Source: an uncultured Acidobacteriota bacterium (GTDB lineage: Bacteria; Acidobacteriota; Terriglobia; Bryobacterales; Bryobacteraceae). From it: 64,000 bases of DNA. Location of the stretch: assembly GCA_902826685.1 (NCBI GenBank), contig CADEFT010000023.1, positions 62,001-126,000 of the forward strand. Reading direction: 5' to 3'. The notes beneath the pieces were generated by a model, which saw nothing but the letters and a program-made list of their open reading frames with translations, searched no databases and had not been told where the DNA came from. Within the stretch, counting starts at the first letter, position 1. The number at the start of each line of letters is the position of its first letter. Below, piece by piece: positions 24,873-33,770 of this stretch. The position numbers and the translations under genes are program-made.

Positions 24873-26115
24873 GTTCACCGGAGAGCGCGTTCTTCCAGGC
24901 CACGTCAACGCCGATCTTTGGAACGAACACTTCGCCCGCTATGCTTTCGCCTCGCGCCTGGCACGCAACCGCCGAGTTCTCGAAGCCGCCTGCGGCACCG
25001 GCTACGGTTCGGCCGAACTGGCGCAAGTGGCGCGCAGCGTCGTCGCCACCGACATTTCCGAAGAAGCCGTGCAATTCGCGCGCGAGCGTTACCAGCAGCC
25101 AAACCTGCGCTTTGAAACCGCTTCCGCCACCGCGCTGCCATACCCCGATGGCGGGTTCGATCTGGTGGTCGCCTTCGAGGTAATCGAACATCTCGAAGAC
25201 TGGAAAGCGCTGCTGTCCGAAGCGCGCCGCCTGCTCGCCCCCGGCGGCCAGTTCGTCGTCTCCACTCCCAACCGCCTCTACTATGAGGAGACGCGCCGCC
25301 AGTCCGGGCCGAATCCGTTTCACGTCCACGAATTCACTTACGAGGAATTCCGCGCCGAACTCGCCGCCTTCTTCCCGCACGTGTCGCTCTTTGAACAAAA
25401 CCACGCCGAGGCGATCGTATTCGAGCCGGTCGAGCAGGCAACCGCCAGCGAAGTGCGCGCCGGAAAGTCCGCCGGCGATCCCTCTTCGGCTCACTTCTTC
25501 CTGGCCGTTTGCGCCGCCTCGCCGCAGACCGGCGCGCCGCGCTACGTCTTTCTGCCGTCCACCTCCAACGTGCTGCGCGAGCGCGAACAACATATCGGCA
25601 AGCTCGAAGGCGAAGTGACCACCAAGAGCCAATGGCTCGAGAAATCGCTCACCGATCACCAGGAGCTTCTCACCCACCACCGCGCCTTGAAGCAGGAGCT
25701 TGAGACGCGCAACGAATGGGCTCGCAAGCTCAACACCGAACTCGACGCCGCCAACCAGCGCGTCGCCGTCGTGCAGCGGGAACTGGCCGCCGAGCAGGCC
25801 GCCGCGCGCGAAACCGTCTCCGCCTACGAAGCCAAACTGGCGGAGCTGCACACCGAACTCGCGGATCGCACCAAGTGGGCGCGCGATACCGAAACGCGGC
25901 TCACCGCCGAACTCGACGCGCGCGCGCAGGAACTCGGTGCCTGCGTCGAGGCGCTGCATGCCGCCGAAGCGGAACTGGAAAAGCGCACGGGCTGGGCACA
26001 GTCGCTCGACGCGCGGAATCATCAGCTCACCGCGCGCGTTCACACCATCGCCGCCTCGCGCTGGTATCGCCTGGGAAGGACTCTAGGGCTCGGCCCGGAG
26101 ATTCGAGATTCCTAG
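24865..26115 (+). CDS. SAM-dependent methyltransferase with C-terminal coiled coil (polysaccharide cap-type)
   Basis: 416 aa, TTG start overlapping the ATPase stop. The opening PEFTGERVLPG and motif I LEAACGTGYGSAEL, with AFEVIEHLEDW and LAPGGQFVVSTPN, define a class I methyltransferase (residues about 1-220). Residues about 235-395 form a long heptad-rich coiled coil. The layout resembles WbdD-like terminal modifiers, where a methyltransferase caps the growing O-chain and the coiled coil acts as a molecular ruler; no kinase domain is present. With a Wzt that has a cap-binding domain next door, chain-length control by methylation is a reasonable inference. Confidence 0.85.
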   Translation: MPEFTGERVLPGHVNADLWNEHFARYAFASRLARNRRVLEAACGTGYGSAELAQVARSVVATDISEEAVQFARERYQQPNLRFETASATALPYPDGGFDLVVAFEVIEHLEDWKALLSEARRLLAPGGQFVVSTPNRLYYEETRRQSGPNPFHVHEFTYEEFRAELAAFFPHVSLFEQNHAEAIVFEPVEQATASEVRAGKSAGDPSSAHFFLAVCAASPQTGAPRYVFLPSTSNVLREREQHIGKLEGEVTTKSQWLEKSLTDHQELLTHHRALKQELETRNEWARKLNTELDAANQRVAVVQRELAAEQAAARETVSAYEAKLAELHTELADRTKWARDTETRLTAELDARAQELGACVEALHAAEAELEKRTGWAQSLDARNHQLTARVHTIAASRWYRLGRTLGLGPEIRDS

Positions 26116-26116
26116 C

Positions 26117-28453
26117 ATGAGCGCCCTCTGGCGCATTCTGAAGCAGCTTCCGCTTCTGTTGCTCTCCCCGCTGCTGGCGCTGGTTCCGCTGGCGCTGCTG
26201 TGGCTCACCGATCTGCTTCACCGGCTCTTCGGCCGCGGTGCCGAAGCCGTTGCGCCGCGTCCGCGCCCCATCCCCGAATCGGCCAGCGTCGTCATCCCCA
26301 ACTGGAACGGACGCGACCTGCTGGAAAAATACATCCCGTCGATTCTCACCGCGCTCGAAGGCAACTCCGCCAACGAGCTGATCGTCGTCGACAACGCCAG
26401 CGAAGACGGCTCGGCCGAATTTCTCAGGCGCCAATTTCCGCAAGTGCGGGTCATTGCGCTTGATCGCAACCACGGCTTTGGCGCAGGGTCCAATCGCGGC
26501 TTCGCCGCCGCCCGCAACGACATCGTCGTTCTGCTCAATTCCGATATGCGCGTGGCGCCCGATTTTCTGGCGCCGCTGCTCAAGGGCTTCCACGACGACC
26601 AGGTCTTTGCCGTCTCCTGCCAGATCTTTTTTTCCGATCCACTGAAGAAGCGCGAAGAAACCGGATTGACGCAGGGCTGGTGGGACAACGGCCGGCTCGG
26701 CGTGCGCCACCGCATCGACGACCGGATCGCCGATCTCTATCCCTGCTTCTACGGCGGCGGCGGATCGTGCGCCTTTGACCGTCACAAGTTTCTCGAACTC
26801 GGCGGCTTCGACCATCTGCTGGCTCCCTTTTACCTCGAAGACACGGACCTCGGCTACATGGCCTGGAAGCGCGGCTGGAAGGTCTATTACCAGCCCCTGA
26901 GCCACGTCTGGCATGAGCATCGCGGCACCATCGGAAAGAAGTTCTCTCAAGACTACATCCAGGCCGTGCTGCACAAAAACTTTCTCTTATTCGCGTGGAA
27001 GAACATCCACCGGCCCGCCTGGTTGCTGCGCCATTTCCTGCAAGCCTGGGCGGGTGGGGTGTTCAGTTGCTTTGCCGGCGCGTCGATGGAGCGTGCCACG
27101 CTGCCGGGAATGTTCCGCGCCAGTCTGCAGCTTCCCGGCGCGCTGGCGTCGCGCTGGCGCGCACGCTCCCTCGCCGCGGTTGACGATATCGAAGCCTTCC
27201 GCCGTCCATTGGGCGGCTATTTCCACGACCGTTTCGGCGATACGCGGCCGATTGCCGGCCCGCCGCGCATCCTCTTCGTCGCGCCCTATCCGGTCTATCC
27301 GCCCACCCATGGCGGCGGCGTCTTCATGAACGGCACGGCCATGGCCCTGGCCACCCGCGCGAAGCTGCATCTGATCGTGGTCATCGACGAGGAACGGCAG
27401 CGCGAACAACATGAGCCGCTCACCAGGCTCTGCGCCTCGGCCGATTTTTTCAAGCGCCCCGATCACACGCCACCCGCACCCTGGTCCATCGTGCCGCACG
27501 CGGTGCGCGAGCTCGCTCTGCCCGATCTCGAATGGCTGATCCACAGGGCGATCTATCTCCATTCCATCGACGTCCTGCAGCTTGAATACACCAACCTCGG
27601 CCAATATGCCTTCGAGTTCCACCGCATCGCGACGGCGGTGTTTGAGCACGACGTCTATTTCCAATCCATCGGCCGCCTGCTGGAGCGGCCCGGCCCGGCG
27701 GTGCGCAAGATCGGTCCCGCGCTCGAATATCTGCGCGCCATCCGCTATGAACTGCGCATGCTGCGGCGCGCGCATCACATTCAGGTCTGCAGCCGCGAGA
27801 ATCGCGACTATCTGCTCGGGTTCCTGCCCGGCCTGGAGAACCGCATCGATGAAACTCTGCGCGCCGGAATAGACACCGCGCAGTACAGCCTGCACGCCGG
27901 TCCGCGCGAGCCGTACACCATGCTGTTCCTTGGCAGCTTCAGCCATCTGCCGAATCAGGAAGCGCTCGACTGGTTCGCCAAGCAGGTGCTGCCGCGCGTC
28001 GTCGAACGCTGCCCGCCGGCGCGCCTGGTGATCGTCGGATCGAATCCGCCGCCGCGCCATTCCCTGCCCGTGGCCGATGCGCACGTCGAAATGCGCGGCT
28101 TCGTCGAGGACCTGCAGGAACCGCTGCGCCGCTATTCCGTCTTCGTCTGCCCCATCCTCACCGGCTCCGGCGTGCGCGTGAAATTGCTCGAAGCCTTCGC
28201 CGCGGGCATTCCCGTCGTCTCCACTACGATTGGGGCCGAAGGACTGACGGCGAGCGACGGCGAGATCTGCGCCATCGCCGATTCGCCCGAAGCCTTTGCC
28301 CAGCGCATCGTGGAGCTTTTCGAAAAGCCCGACGACGCCGCCGGCAGCCAGCGCCGCGCCCGCGACTACGTCATCACCGAGCGCGATATCACGCGCATGA
28401 CCGGACGTCTGCTCGACGTGTATCACCGCCTGCTTTCCAGCCTGCGTAAGTAG
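26117..28453 (+). CDS. Two-domain glycosyltransferase (GT2 + GT4)
   Basis: 778 aa, 1 bp after the methyltransferase gene. A hydrophobic segment at residues about 8-35 anchors it to the membrane. The GT2 (GT-A) domain, about 52-300, has SVVIPNWNGRDLL, VVDNASEDGS, the donor-site LNSDMRV and FYLEDTDLGYMAWKRG, like rhamnosyltransferases. A GT4 (GT-B) domain, about 385-778, begins RILFVAPYPVYPPTHGGGV and has the acceptor-binding region LFLGSFSHLPNQEA and the donor loop SGVRVKLLEAFAAGIPVVSTTIGAEGL. Two catalytic domains in one chain suggest that two successive sugars are added to the exported polysaccharide. Confidence 0.9.
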   Translation: MSALWRILKQLPLLLLSPLLALVPLALLWLTDLLHRLFGRGAEAVAPRPRPIPESASVVIPNWNGRDLLEKYIPSILTALEGNSANELIVVDNASEDGSAEFLRRQFPQVRVIALDRNHGFGAGSNRGFAAARNDIVVLLNSDMRVAPDFLAPLLKGFHDDQVFAVSCQIFFSDPLKKREETGLTQGWWDNGRLGVRHRIDDRIADLYPCFYGGGGSCAFDRHKFLELGGFDHLLAPFYLEDTDLGYMAWKRGWKVYYQPLSHVWHEHRGTIGKKFSQDYIQAVLHKNFLLFAWKNIHRPAWLLRHFLQAWAGGVFSCFAGASMERATLPGMFRASLQLPGALASRWRARSLAAVDDIEAFRRPLGGYFHDRFGDTRPIAGPPRILFVAPYPVYPPTHGGGVFMNGTAMALATRAKLHLIVVIDEERQREQHEPLTRLCASADFFKRPDHTPPAPWSIVPHAVRELALPDLEWLIHRAIYLHSIDVLQLEYTNLGQYAFEFHRIATAVFEHDVYFQSIGRLLERPGPAVRKIGPALEYLRAIRYELRMLRRAHHIQVCSRENRDYLLGFLPGLENRIDETLRAGIDTAQYSLHAGPREPYTMLFLGSFSHLPNQEALDWFAKQVLPRVVERCPPARLVIVGSNPPPRHSLPVADAHVEMRGFVEDLQEPLRRYSVFVCPILTGSGVRVKLLEAFAAGIPVVSTTIGAEGLTASDGEICAIADSPEAFAQRIVELFEKPDDAAGSQRRARDYVITERDITRMTGRLLDVYHRLLSSLRK

Positions 28454-28521
28454 TCCCGCCGCCCAATCTAAGGTGTTTCTCCGGCCTGAGCGCTTCTTCC
28501 GCCGCCGATGGACACTTTAGG

Positions 28522-29268
28522 ATGAACCCGCCGAATTTCGATACGGCAACCGCCGGTGGGGTGCCGATTCCCGCGGCCCCCAAAGTCTGCCAACGGTGCA
28601 ACATGATGCTCGATGAGCAGTTTCTGCTGGTTCATGGAAAACCGGCCTGCGAATACTGCGCGCCGAAATTGCGAAACGAACCCAAGCCCGCCGCTTCCGA
28701 AGGCGGTTCCGAAGAGGTGAAGCCGGTCCGTGAGACCACCTACGCCGGCGGCACTCCGCTCGCTCTCGCGTATGGATTTGCCGCGTCTCTGGCGGCGGCC
28801 ACCGCTTACGCCGCCATCGTACTGGGAACCGGCTACGAATTCGGCTTCATGGCGATCGGTGTGGGCTGGCTCATTGGCACCGCGGTCCACAAGGGCAACG
28901 GCCGCGGCGCCGGCACCGGGCTTCGAGTCGCCGCCATCGCCTTCGTCTACCTCGCCATGGTGCTGGCCTATTCGGCCATTGGCGTCTACTCGGTCTACAA
29001 CTCCGGCGACGAGACCTCCACCGCCTACAGACAAATGCTCGACGAATCGCTATCGGCGCTCAAGCAGGCCGGCGCCGGCACCACGGCTGGAGTGATGCTG
29101 ATCTCGGTGCTGAGCATGGCCGTCGTCTTCCCCGTGGTGGGCGGACTGTTCGGCCTGCTCTTCCTCGCCATCGGCATGCACCAGGCCTGGTCCACCAGCG
29201 GAGCCAAGGGCGAACTCGAAGAGGAAGATGCCGGTCCCGTGCGCGTGCGCGTCGGGGATTCGGAATAG
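28522..29268 (+). CDS. Membrane protein with N-terminal double zinc knuckle
   Basis: 248 aa. Residues about 23-60 carry two CxxC knuckles (CQRC and CEYC) separated by about 20 residues, like a LIM or treble-clef zinc finger. About four hydrophobic helices follow (from LALAYGFAASLAAATAYAAIV to VVFPVVGGLFGLLFLAIGM). Family not recognised. It ends 3 bp before the site-2 protease gene, which also has a zinc ribbon, so the two are probably one operon and may work together at the membrane. Confidence 0.78.
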   Translation: MNPPNFDTATAGGVPIPAAPKVCQRCNMMLDEQFLLVHGKPACEYCAPKLRNEPKPAASEGGSEEVKPVRETTYAGGTPLALAYGFAASLAAATAYAAIVLGTGYEFGFMAIGVGWLIGTAVHKGNGRGAGTGLRVAAIAFVYLAMVLAYSAIGVYSVYNSGDETSTAYRQMLDESLSALKQAGAGTTAGVMLISVLSMAVVFPVVGGLFGLLFLAIGMHQAWSTSGAKGELEEEDAGPVRVRVGDSE

Positions 29269-29271
29269 CGC

Positions 29272-30372
29272 ATGACGAGCGTGGAGTGCGCTCGTTGCCA
29301 TACCGTTCTCGAAGGCCGGATCCTCGCCTGTCCGGTCTGTTCGGGACTGCTGTTTTCCGATCGATTGAAGGCGCTCGCGGCTTCGGCGGAACAATCGGCC
29401 ACTTCGGGCGACCTGGCCGGCGCCCTCGGTTCCTGGCGCGACGCGCTCGAACTGGTCCCGCGCGGCACCGAACAGCATGAATACATCACGGCGCAGATTG
29501 CCGCGCTCGGCCAGCGAGTGGAACAGGCCGGGCAACGCAAGCCCGCCTGGGCCAAAGCCATGGGACCGGTGGGCGGCGTCGTGGTGCTTCTTCTCACCAA
29601 GGGGAAGCTCCTGTTGCTCGGTCTGAGCAAGCTCCCCACGCTTGGCAGCATGCTGCTTTCCTTCGGCGGCTACGCCTATGAGTTCGGCTGGCCTTTCGGA
29701 CTGGGCCTCGTTCTGTCCATTTATATCCACGAAATCGGCCACGTTCATGCGGCCCACCGCTACGGCATGAAAGTGTCCGCGCCGATGTTCATCCCGTTCG
29801 TCGGGGCGTTCGTCTCCCTCAAGCAACAGCCCGTGGCTCCGCGCGAGAACGCCGTCATCAGCGTGGCCGGACCCATCTGGGGCGCCGCCGGAGCCGCTCT
29901 CACGTTCCTTGCCTGGTGGATCACCGGGCAACCGGCCCTGCTCGCGATCGCCGAAACGGCCGCTGTGATGAATCTCTTCAATCTCCTGCCCGTGCCGCCG
30001 CTCGATGGCGCGGGAATCTTCCGTGCCCTGCACCGGCCCTATCGCATACTGGCTGCCGTTGCGATCCTCGCTCTCTGGGCACTGACGCGCAAACACATGC
30101 TGCTATTGCTCGCCGCCGGCGCCGTCTGGCAATGCTTTCGCCGAGAGCGCGCGGCCGAAGGCTGTCCCCGCAGCCTGCTGGAATACGCGGCCGTCGCCAC
30201 CGCCCTCGCCGCCATGCTTTGGTGCGTACCCGCTCCTTCGTCAGTAAACAAACTTGAGGGCGAGCTGAATGTTGCGCGGCGTATTCCCCTGGCTGCTGAT
30301 GACGCCGAACTGCGGGCTGCCAAACGACATCCCGGCATAACCGAAGCGCACGTGGTTGGCCATGTTGAATAG
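29272..30372 (+). CDS. Site-2 protease family (M50) membrane metallopeptidase with zinc-ribbon N-terminus
   Basis: 366 aa. Two CxxC knuckles (CARC, CPVC) lie within the first 25 residues. The catalytic HEIGH motif is at residues 153-157 (YIHEIGHVHAAHRYG), and the third ligand region is LLPVPPLDGAGIF. Several transmembrane helices surround both. Such intramembrane proteases cut regulators or do housekeeping cleavage. The last 44 codons are antisense to the 3' end of the TonB receptor gene: the two frames overlap by 132 bp, and this tail (after about residue 322) has no hydrophobic or conserved character. Confidence 0.85.
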   Translation: MTSVECARCHTVLEGRILACPVCSGLLFSDRLKALAASAEQSATSGDLAGALGSWRDALELVPRGTEQHEYITAQIAALGQRVEQAGQRKPAWAKAMGPVGGVVVLLLTKGKLLLLGLSKLPTLGSMLLSFGGYAYEFGWPFGLGLVLSIYIHEIGHVHAAHRYGMKVSAPMFIPFVGAFVSLKQQPVAPRENAVISVAGPIWGAAGAALTFLAWWITGQPALLAIAETAAVMNLFNLLPVPPLDGAGIFRALHRPYRILAAVAILALWALTRKHMLLLLAAGAVWQCFRRERAAEGCPRSLLEYAAVATALAAMLWCVPAPSSVNKLEGELNVARRIPLAADDAELRAAKRHPGITEAHVVGHVE

Positions 30373-33300
30373 CTCGGCCCGGAACTGCAGGTTGAATCGC
30401 CCATCCGTGCCGAACCGGTTGTTCTTGAACACGCCCAGATCCAGGTTGTTGATGCCGTGATGGCGCGTATCGGGCAGCGCGCGGCCCGTGGTTCCATAGG
30501 TGAACGCAGGCGGCTGGCTGAATACGCCCGTGTCGAACCAGCGCCCGATGCGGTCCACCGCACGCCCCGTCAGCCGGGCGCTGGTGCCGTTATTGTTCGG
30601 CCGCGACCCGCCGCCGAACGAACCCGTCAGATTCGTAATCGCGTCCAGGCCCAGCGGCGTGCCGCTCTGCACCGTGTAGACGCCCGAGACCTGCCAGCCG
30701 GAAACCACGCGGCCAAGCGGCCCGATATCCTTCCAGAATCGCTGCCCCGGCCCGAACGGCAAATCGAGCGAATAGCTGACCACCAGCCGCTGCGGGCTAT
30801 CGAACAGGTTCAACGAACGGTCAAGCGAACGGTTGTTGTTGTTGAGGAACCGCATGCTGGCGTTCTGGGCTCCCCCTTCGAGCCAATCGCTGCGGCTCTC
30901 CGTATTCCCGATGCCTTTGCTCAGCGTGTACGCCACGCCGATCAGCGAGGTGGAGAACCGCTTGTTGAACTGCATCTGAAACGAGTGATAGATCGAGTGG
31001 CCGATCGGATAGCCTTCCAAAGTCAGGCTGGTGAACTGCGGATAGGGCCGCAGCAATTGGCCGCGCTGCACCGTCGGCTGCGCCAGCGTCCCGGTCGGCA
31101 CGAAGCCGAAGAACGGATTGGGAACCAGTTCCTGCAGCCGCGTCCCCATGGACAGCAGCGCGTCCGGAAGCTGGTTCAACTGCGATCCATATTGCGCCGG
31201 AAGCCCAGTGCCCTTGCTGCCCGCATAGGCCACTTCGAGAATCATATTGCGCCCCAGCTCGCGCTGGATATCGAAATTCCACTGCTGCATGTAGCCGGTG
31301 CGGAACTGGCGCAGGTTCGCCGCGCCGCCCTGGCCCACCAGCGTATCGAGCCCTTGCGACCCTCCCGGCGGCGTCAGGATTCCATTGGGGAACGGATTGT
31401 CGAGCGTGTGATACGGCGTCAACCCGCCGTCGATCGACCCCAGCATGCCGGTGCTGATCGCCCATGCCGGCGCACGCACGTCGCCGGTCACTTCCGTGAT
31501 CGCCGCCGGCAGCCAGAAGATGCCGTAGCCGCCGCGCACCACCGTGCGCGCCATCGCCTGATAGGCGAAGCCAAAGCGCGGCGAAACCTGCTTGCGGAAC
31601 AGATCGTAAGGCGACCGCGTATTGGCGTCGGCGAAGCGATAGCCGCCGTTCAACGGCAGGCCGATCCGCGCTCCCACCGGCAGCGACGCCGCCGGGTCGA
31701 ACCACATCTTGCGGTTGTAGCGCTCATTGATCGGAAACTCGAGCCCATATTCAACGCCCAGGTTCAATGTCAGTTTGCGGCTCACCTTCCAATCGTCCTG
31801 CGCGAAGAACGAAAGGTAGTTACGCTGGTTGGCCAGCCGCTCACTCTTGGCGACGGTTCCGCCGGCGGGGTTGCCCAACAGGAAGGAAGCCATCCCGATC
31901 CCGCTATTGGCGTCCAGCCGCTGCGGGTTGATCGCCGTCATCTGATTGTTGAAACTGAACTGGCCGCCGAAGAAATTGGACTGGAATTGATTGAGCTGCT
32001 GAATACGATAGTCGGATCCGAACTTCAGACTGTGCGACCCGCGGATCCACGTCACCGATCCGCGCTGGCTCCAACTGTTGAACGTCGCCAGAATCAGGCT
32101 GTGCGACGCCTGGCTGCCCACGCTCGCCATGCCGGTGATGTCCATGCCCGGGAACCCCTTGTATTGCACCGCATCGTAATAGGCTCTGGGGAAACCGAGC
32201 GTGGTCATGTCGAAACCCTGGCTCACGGCGTAGGGAACGCTGTCGGAAACGCTGCGCGCGAACCCGGAGTGAAATTCGGCCACCAGCGTCGGGCTGAACA
32301 CGGCGTTGGCCGCCACCGTCGCGTTATAGAGGTGGTTCTGATTGGGTCGAGTGAGGTTGACTTTGTAGCGGAACGGATCGGCGCTGAAGCTCTCCCCCTT
32401 GATATGCGCCCAGGTGCCGTAAAACTTCCACTTCGAATTCAGGTTGTGATCGAATTTGGTGACGTACTGATGCTCGTTGTTGCCGCCGCTGCCGAACGTG
32501 GAGAAATTATTCAGGTTGGTGAAGGCGGCTCCCGGCGCGTTGGCCACCGGCCACACCGGAAGGTAGTTGGTGGCGATCCGGCTGAAGCGAGAGGCGGGCA
32601 CGAGGTTGCCCGGAAACAGATCGCGCGCGTAGGTGGTGCCATCCGGCCGCGTGGTGAGCGGATCGGCGATGGCGATCACGCGCCCCGCTGAATTGCGCGA
32701 TTCCGAAAAATTACCCGCCCGCTCGAGCGCCGTCGGCACGGTAGTGATGCTCGGCGAGCCCGCCCGCCGCCGGTAGCCCTCATAGTTGCCGAAAAAGAAA
32801 GTGCGGTCCTTGCGAATCGGTCCGCCGGCCGAGGCGCCGAACTGATTGTAGGTGAGCGCCGGCCGCCTGTTGCCGGCCCGGTTCTGGAAGAAATTGTTCG
32901 CATCGAGCGACTTGTTGCGCAGGAACTCATAAACCGTTCCATGCAGTTGATTGGTGCCGGATTTGATGCTGAAATTCACCACCGCGCCCGCGCTGCGCCC
33001 ATACTCGGCGGCGAAGTTATTGGTCTGGATGCGGAATTCCTGCGTCGCGTCCACCGGCGGCACGTAAGCGGGCGAGTTCATCTGCGCATAGTCGAGCGCC
33101 AGTCCTTCCACCAGCACCGTGTTGGCATTCGCCAGGCCGCCGTTTACCGAAAAGTTCGACCATTGGCCCTTGCCGCCGAAGCCGCCTTGAATCCGCACGC
33201 CAGGCGTCAGCGCCACCAGGGCGATCGGATTGCGGCCGCTCAGCGGCAACTCGGTGACCTGGCGGTTTTCGACCACCGTTCCGATCGTGCTGGTGGCGGC

Positions 33301-33660
33301 GTCCAGCAGAATGCCCGACGCTTCGACGCTGATGGCTTCCACCACGCCACCCACTTCCATGGCGAAATCCACCCGCGCGATCTGGTCGATGGCCAGCGTC
33401 ACCGGACCTCGCTTCATCTGCTTGAACCCGGCCGCTTCGGCCGAAACCTGATACCGGCCCGGCAGCAGGGCCGTCACCAGGTAGTTGCCGCGGTCGTTGG
33501 TGAGCGATTCCCGCGCAACGCCGGTATCGAGGTTGGTCACCAGAACCTTGGCTTGCGTCACGACGGATCCGGTGGGATCGGAGACGGTTCCGGTGACTTG
33601 CGCGGTTTGCGCGAACGCCGGCATGGCGAGCGACGCGGTTAGCAGAATCCGGTACAACAT
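30241..33660 (-). CDS. TonB-dependent receptor, Oar-like with carboxypeptidase-regulatory domain
   Basis: 1139 aa. A signal peptide (about residues 1-17, cut near AFAQ) precedes a carboxypeptidase-regulatory Ig-like domain (AQVTGTVSDPTGSVV, LPGRYQVSAEAAGF), then a plug region (LPLSGRNPIALVALTPGV) and a long beta-barrel ending in LALKFVY, the aromatic-terminated outer-membrane signature. This architecture is highly expanded in acidobacteria and is thought to bring in large substrates such as oligosaccharides or peptides. It is divergent (110 bp) from the sugar-oxidation operon, which suggests uptake of that pathway's substrate (inference). Confidence 0.93.
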   Translation of the reverse strand: MLYRILLTASLAMPAFAQTAQVTGTVSDPTGSVVTQAKVLVTNLDTGVARESLTNDRGNYLVTALLPGRYQVSAEAAGFKQMKRGPVTLAIDQIARVDFAMEVGGVVEAISVEASGILLDAATSTIGTVVENRQVTELPLSGRNPIALVALTPGVRIQGGFGGKGQWSNFSVNGGLANANTVLVEGLALDYAQMNSPAYVPPVDATQEFRIQTNNFAAEYGRSAGAVVNFSIKSGTNQLHGTVYEFLRNKSLDANNFFQNRAGNRRPALTYNQFGASAGGPIRKDRTFFFGNYEGYRRRAGSPSITTVPTALERAGNFSESRNSAGRVIAIADPLTTRPDGTTYARDLFPGNLVPASRFSRIATNYLPVWPVANAPGAAFTNLNNFSTFGSGGNNEHQYVTKFDHNLNSKWKFYGTWAHIKGESFSADPFRYKVNLTRPNQNHLYNATVAANAVFSPTLVAEFHSGFARSVSDSVPYAVSQGFDMTTLGFPRAYYDAVQYKGFPGMDITGMASVGSQASHSLILATFNSWSQRGSVTWIRGSHSLKFGSDYRIQQLNQFQSNFFGGQFSFNNQMTAINPQRLDANSGIGMASFLLGNPAGGTVAKSERLANQRNYLSFFAQDDWKVSRKLTLNLGVEYGLEFPINERYNRKMWFDPAASLPVGARIGLPLNGGYRFADANTRSPYDLFRKQVSPRFGFAYQAMARTVVRGGYGIFWLPAAITEVTGDVRAPAWAISTGMLGSIDGGLTPYHTLDNPFPNGILTPPGGSQGLDTLVGQGGAANLRQFRTGYMQQWNFDIQRELGRNMILEVAYAGSKGTGLPAQYGSQLNQLPDALLSMGTRLQELVPNPFFGFVPTGTLAQPTVQRGQLLRPYPQFTSLTLEGYPIGHSIYHSFQMQFNKRFSTSLIGVAYTLSKGIGNTESRSDWLEGGAQNASMRFLNNNNRSLDRSLNLFDSPQRLVVSYSLDLPFGPGQRFWKDIGPLGRVVSGWQVSGVYTVQSGTPLGLDAITNLTGSFGGGSRPNNNGTSARLTGRAVDRIGRWFDTGVFSQPPAFTYGTTGRALPDTRHHGINNLDLGVFKNNRFGTDGRFNLQFRAELFNMANHVRFGYAGMSFGSPQFGVISSQGNTPRNIQLALKFVY

Positions 33661-33770
33661 GGGCAGAGTAGCTCCTTCGTTTCGGAGTCGAGGTTTCCTA
33701 TACTATGTTTTGTTGTGTTGCGGTGCAACGTCCTCTGGAGCGCTCTCAGCCGTGCGGTTATACTGGGGCC

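Noticed and set aside
30457..32691. 744-aa plus-strand frame inside the TonB receptor gene
   Set aside because: Antisense shadow rich in Arg/His/Ala; the receptor frame has signal peptide, domain motifs and the C-terminal outer-membrane signature.
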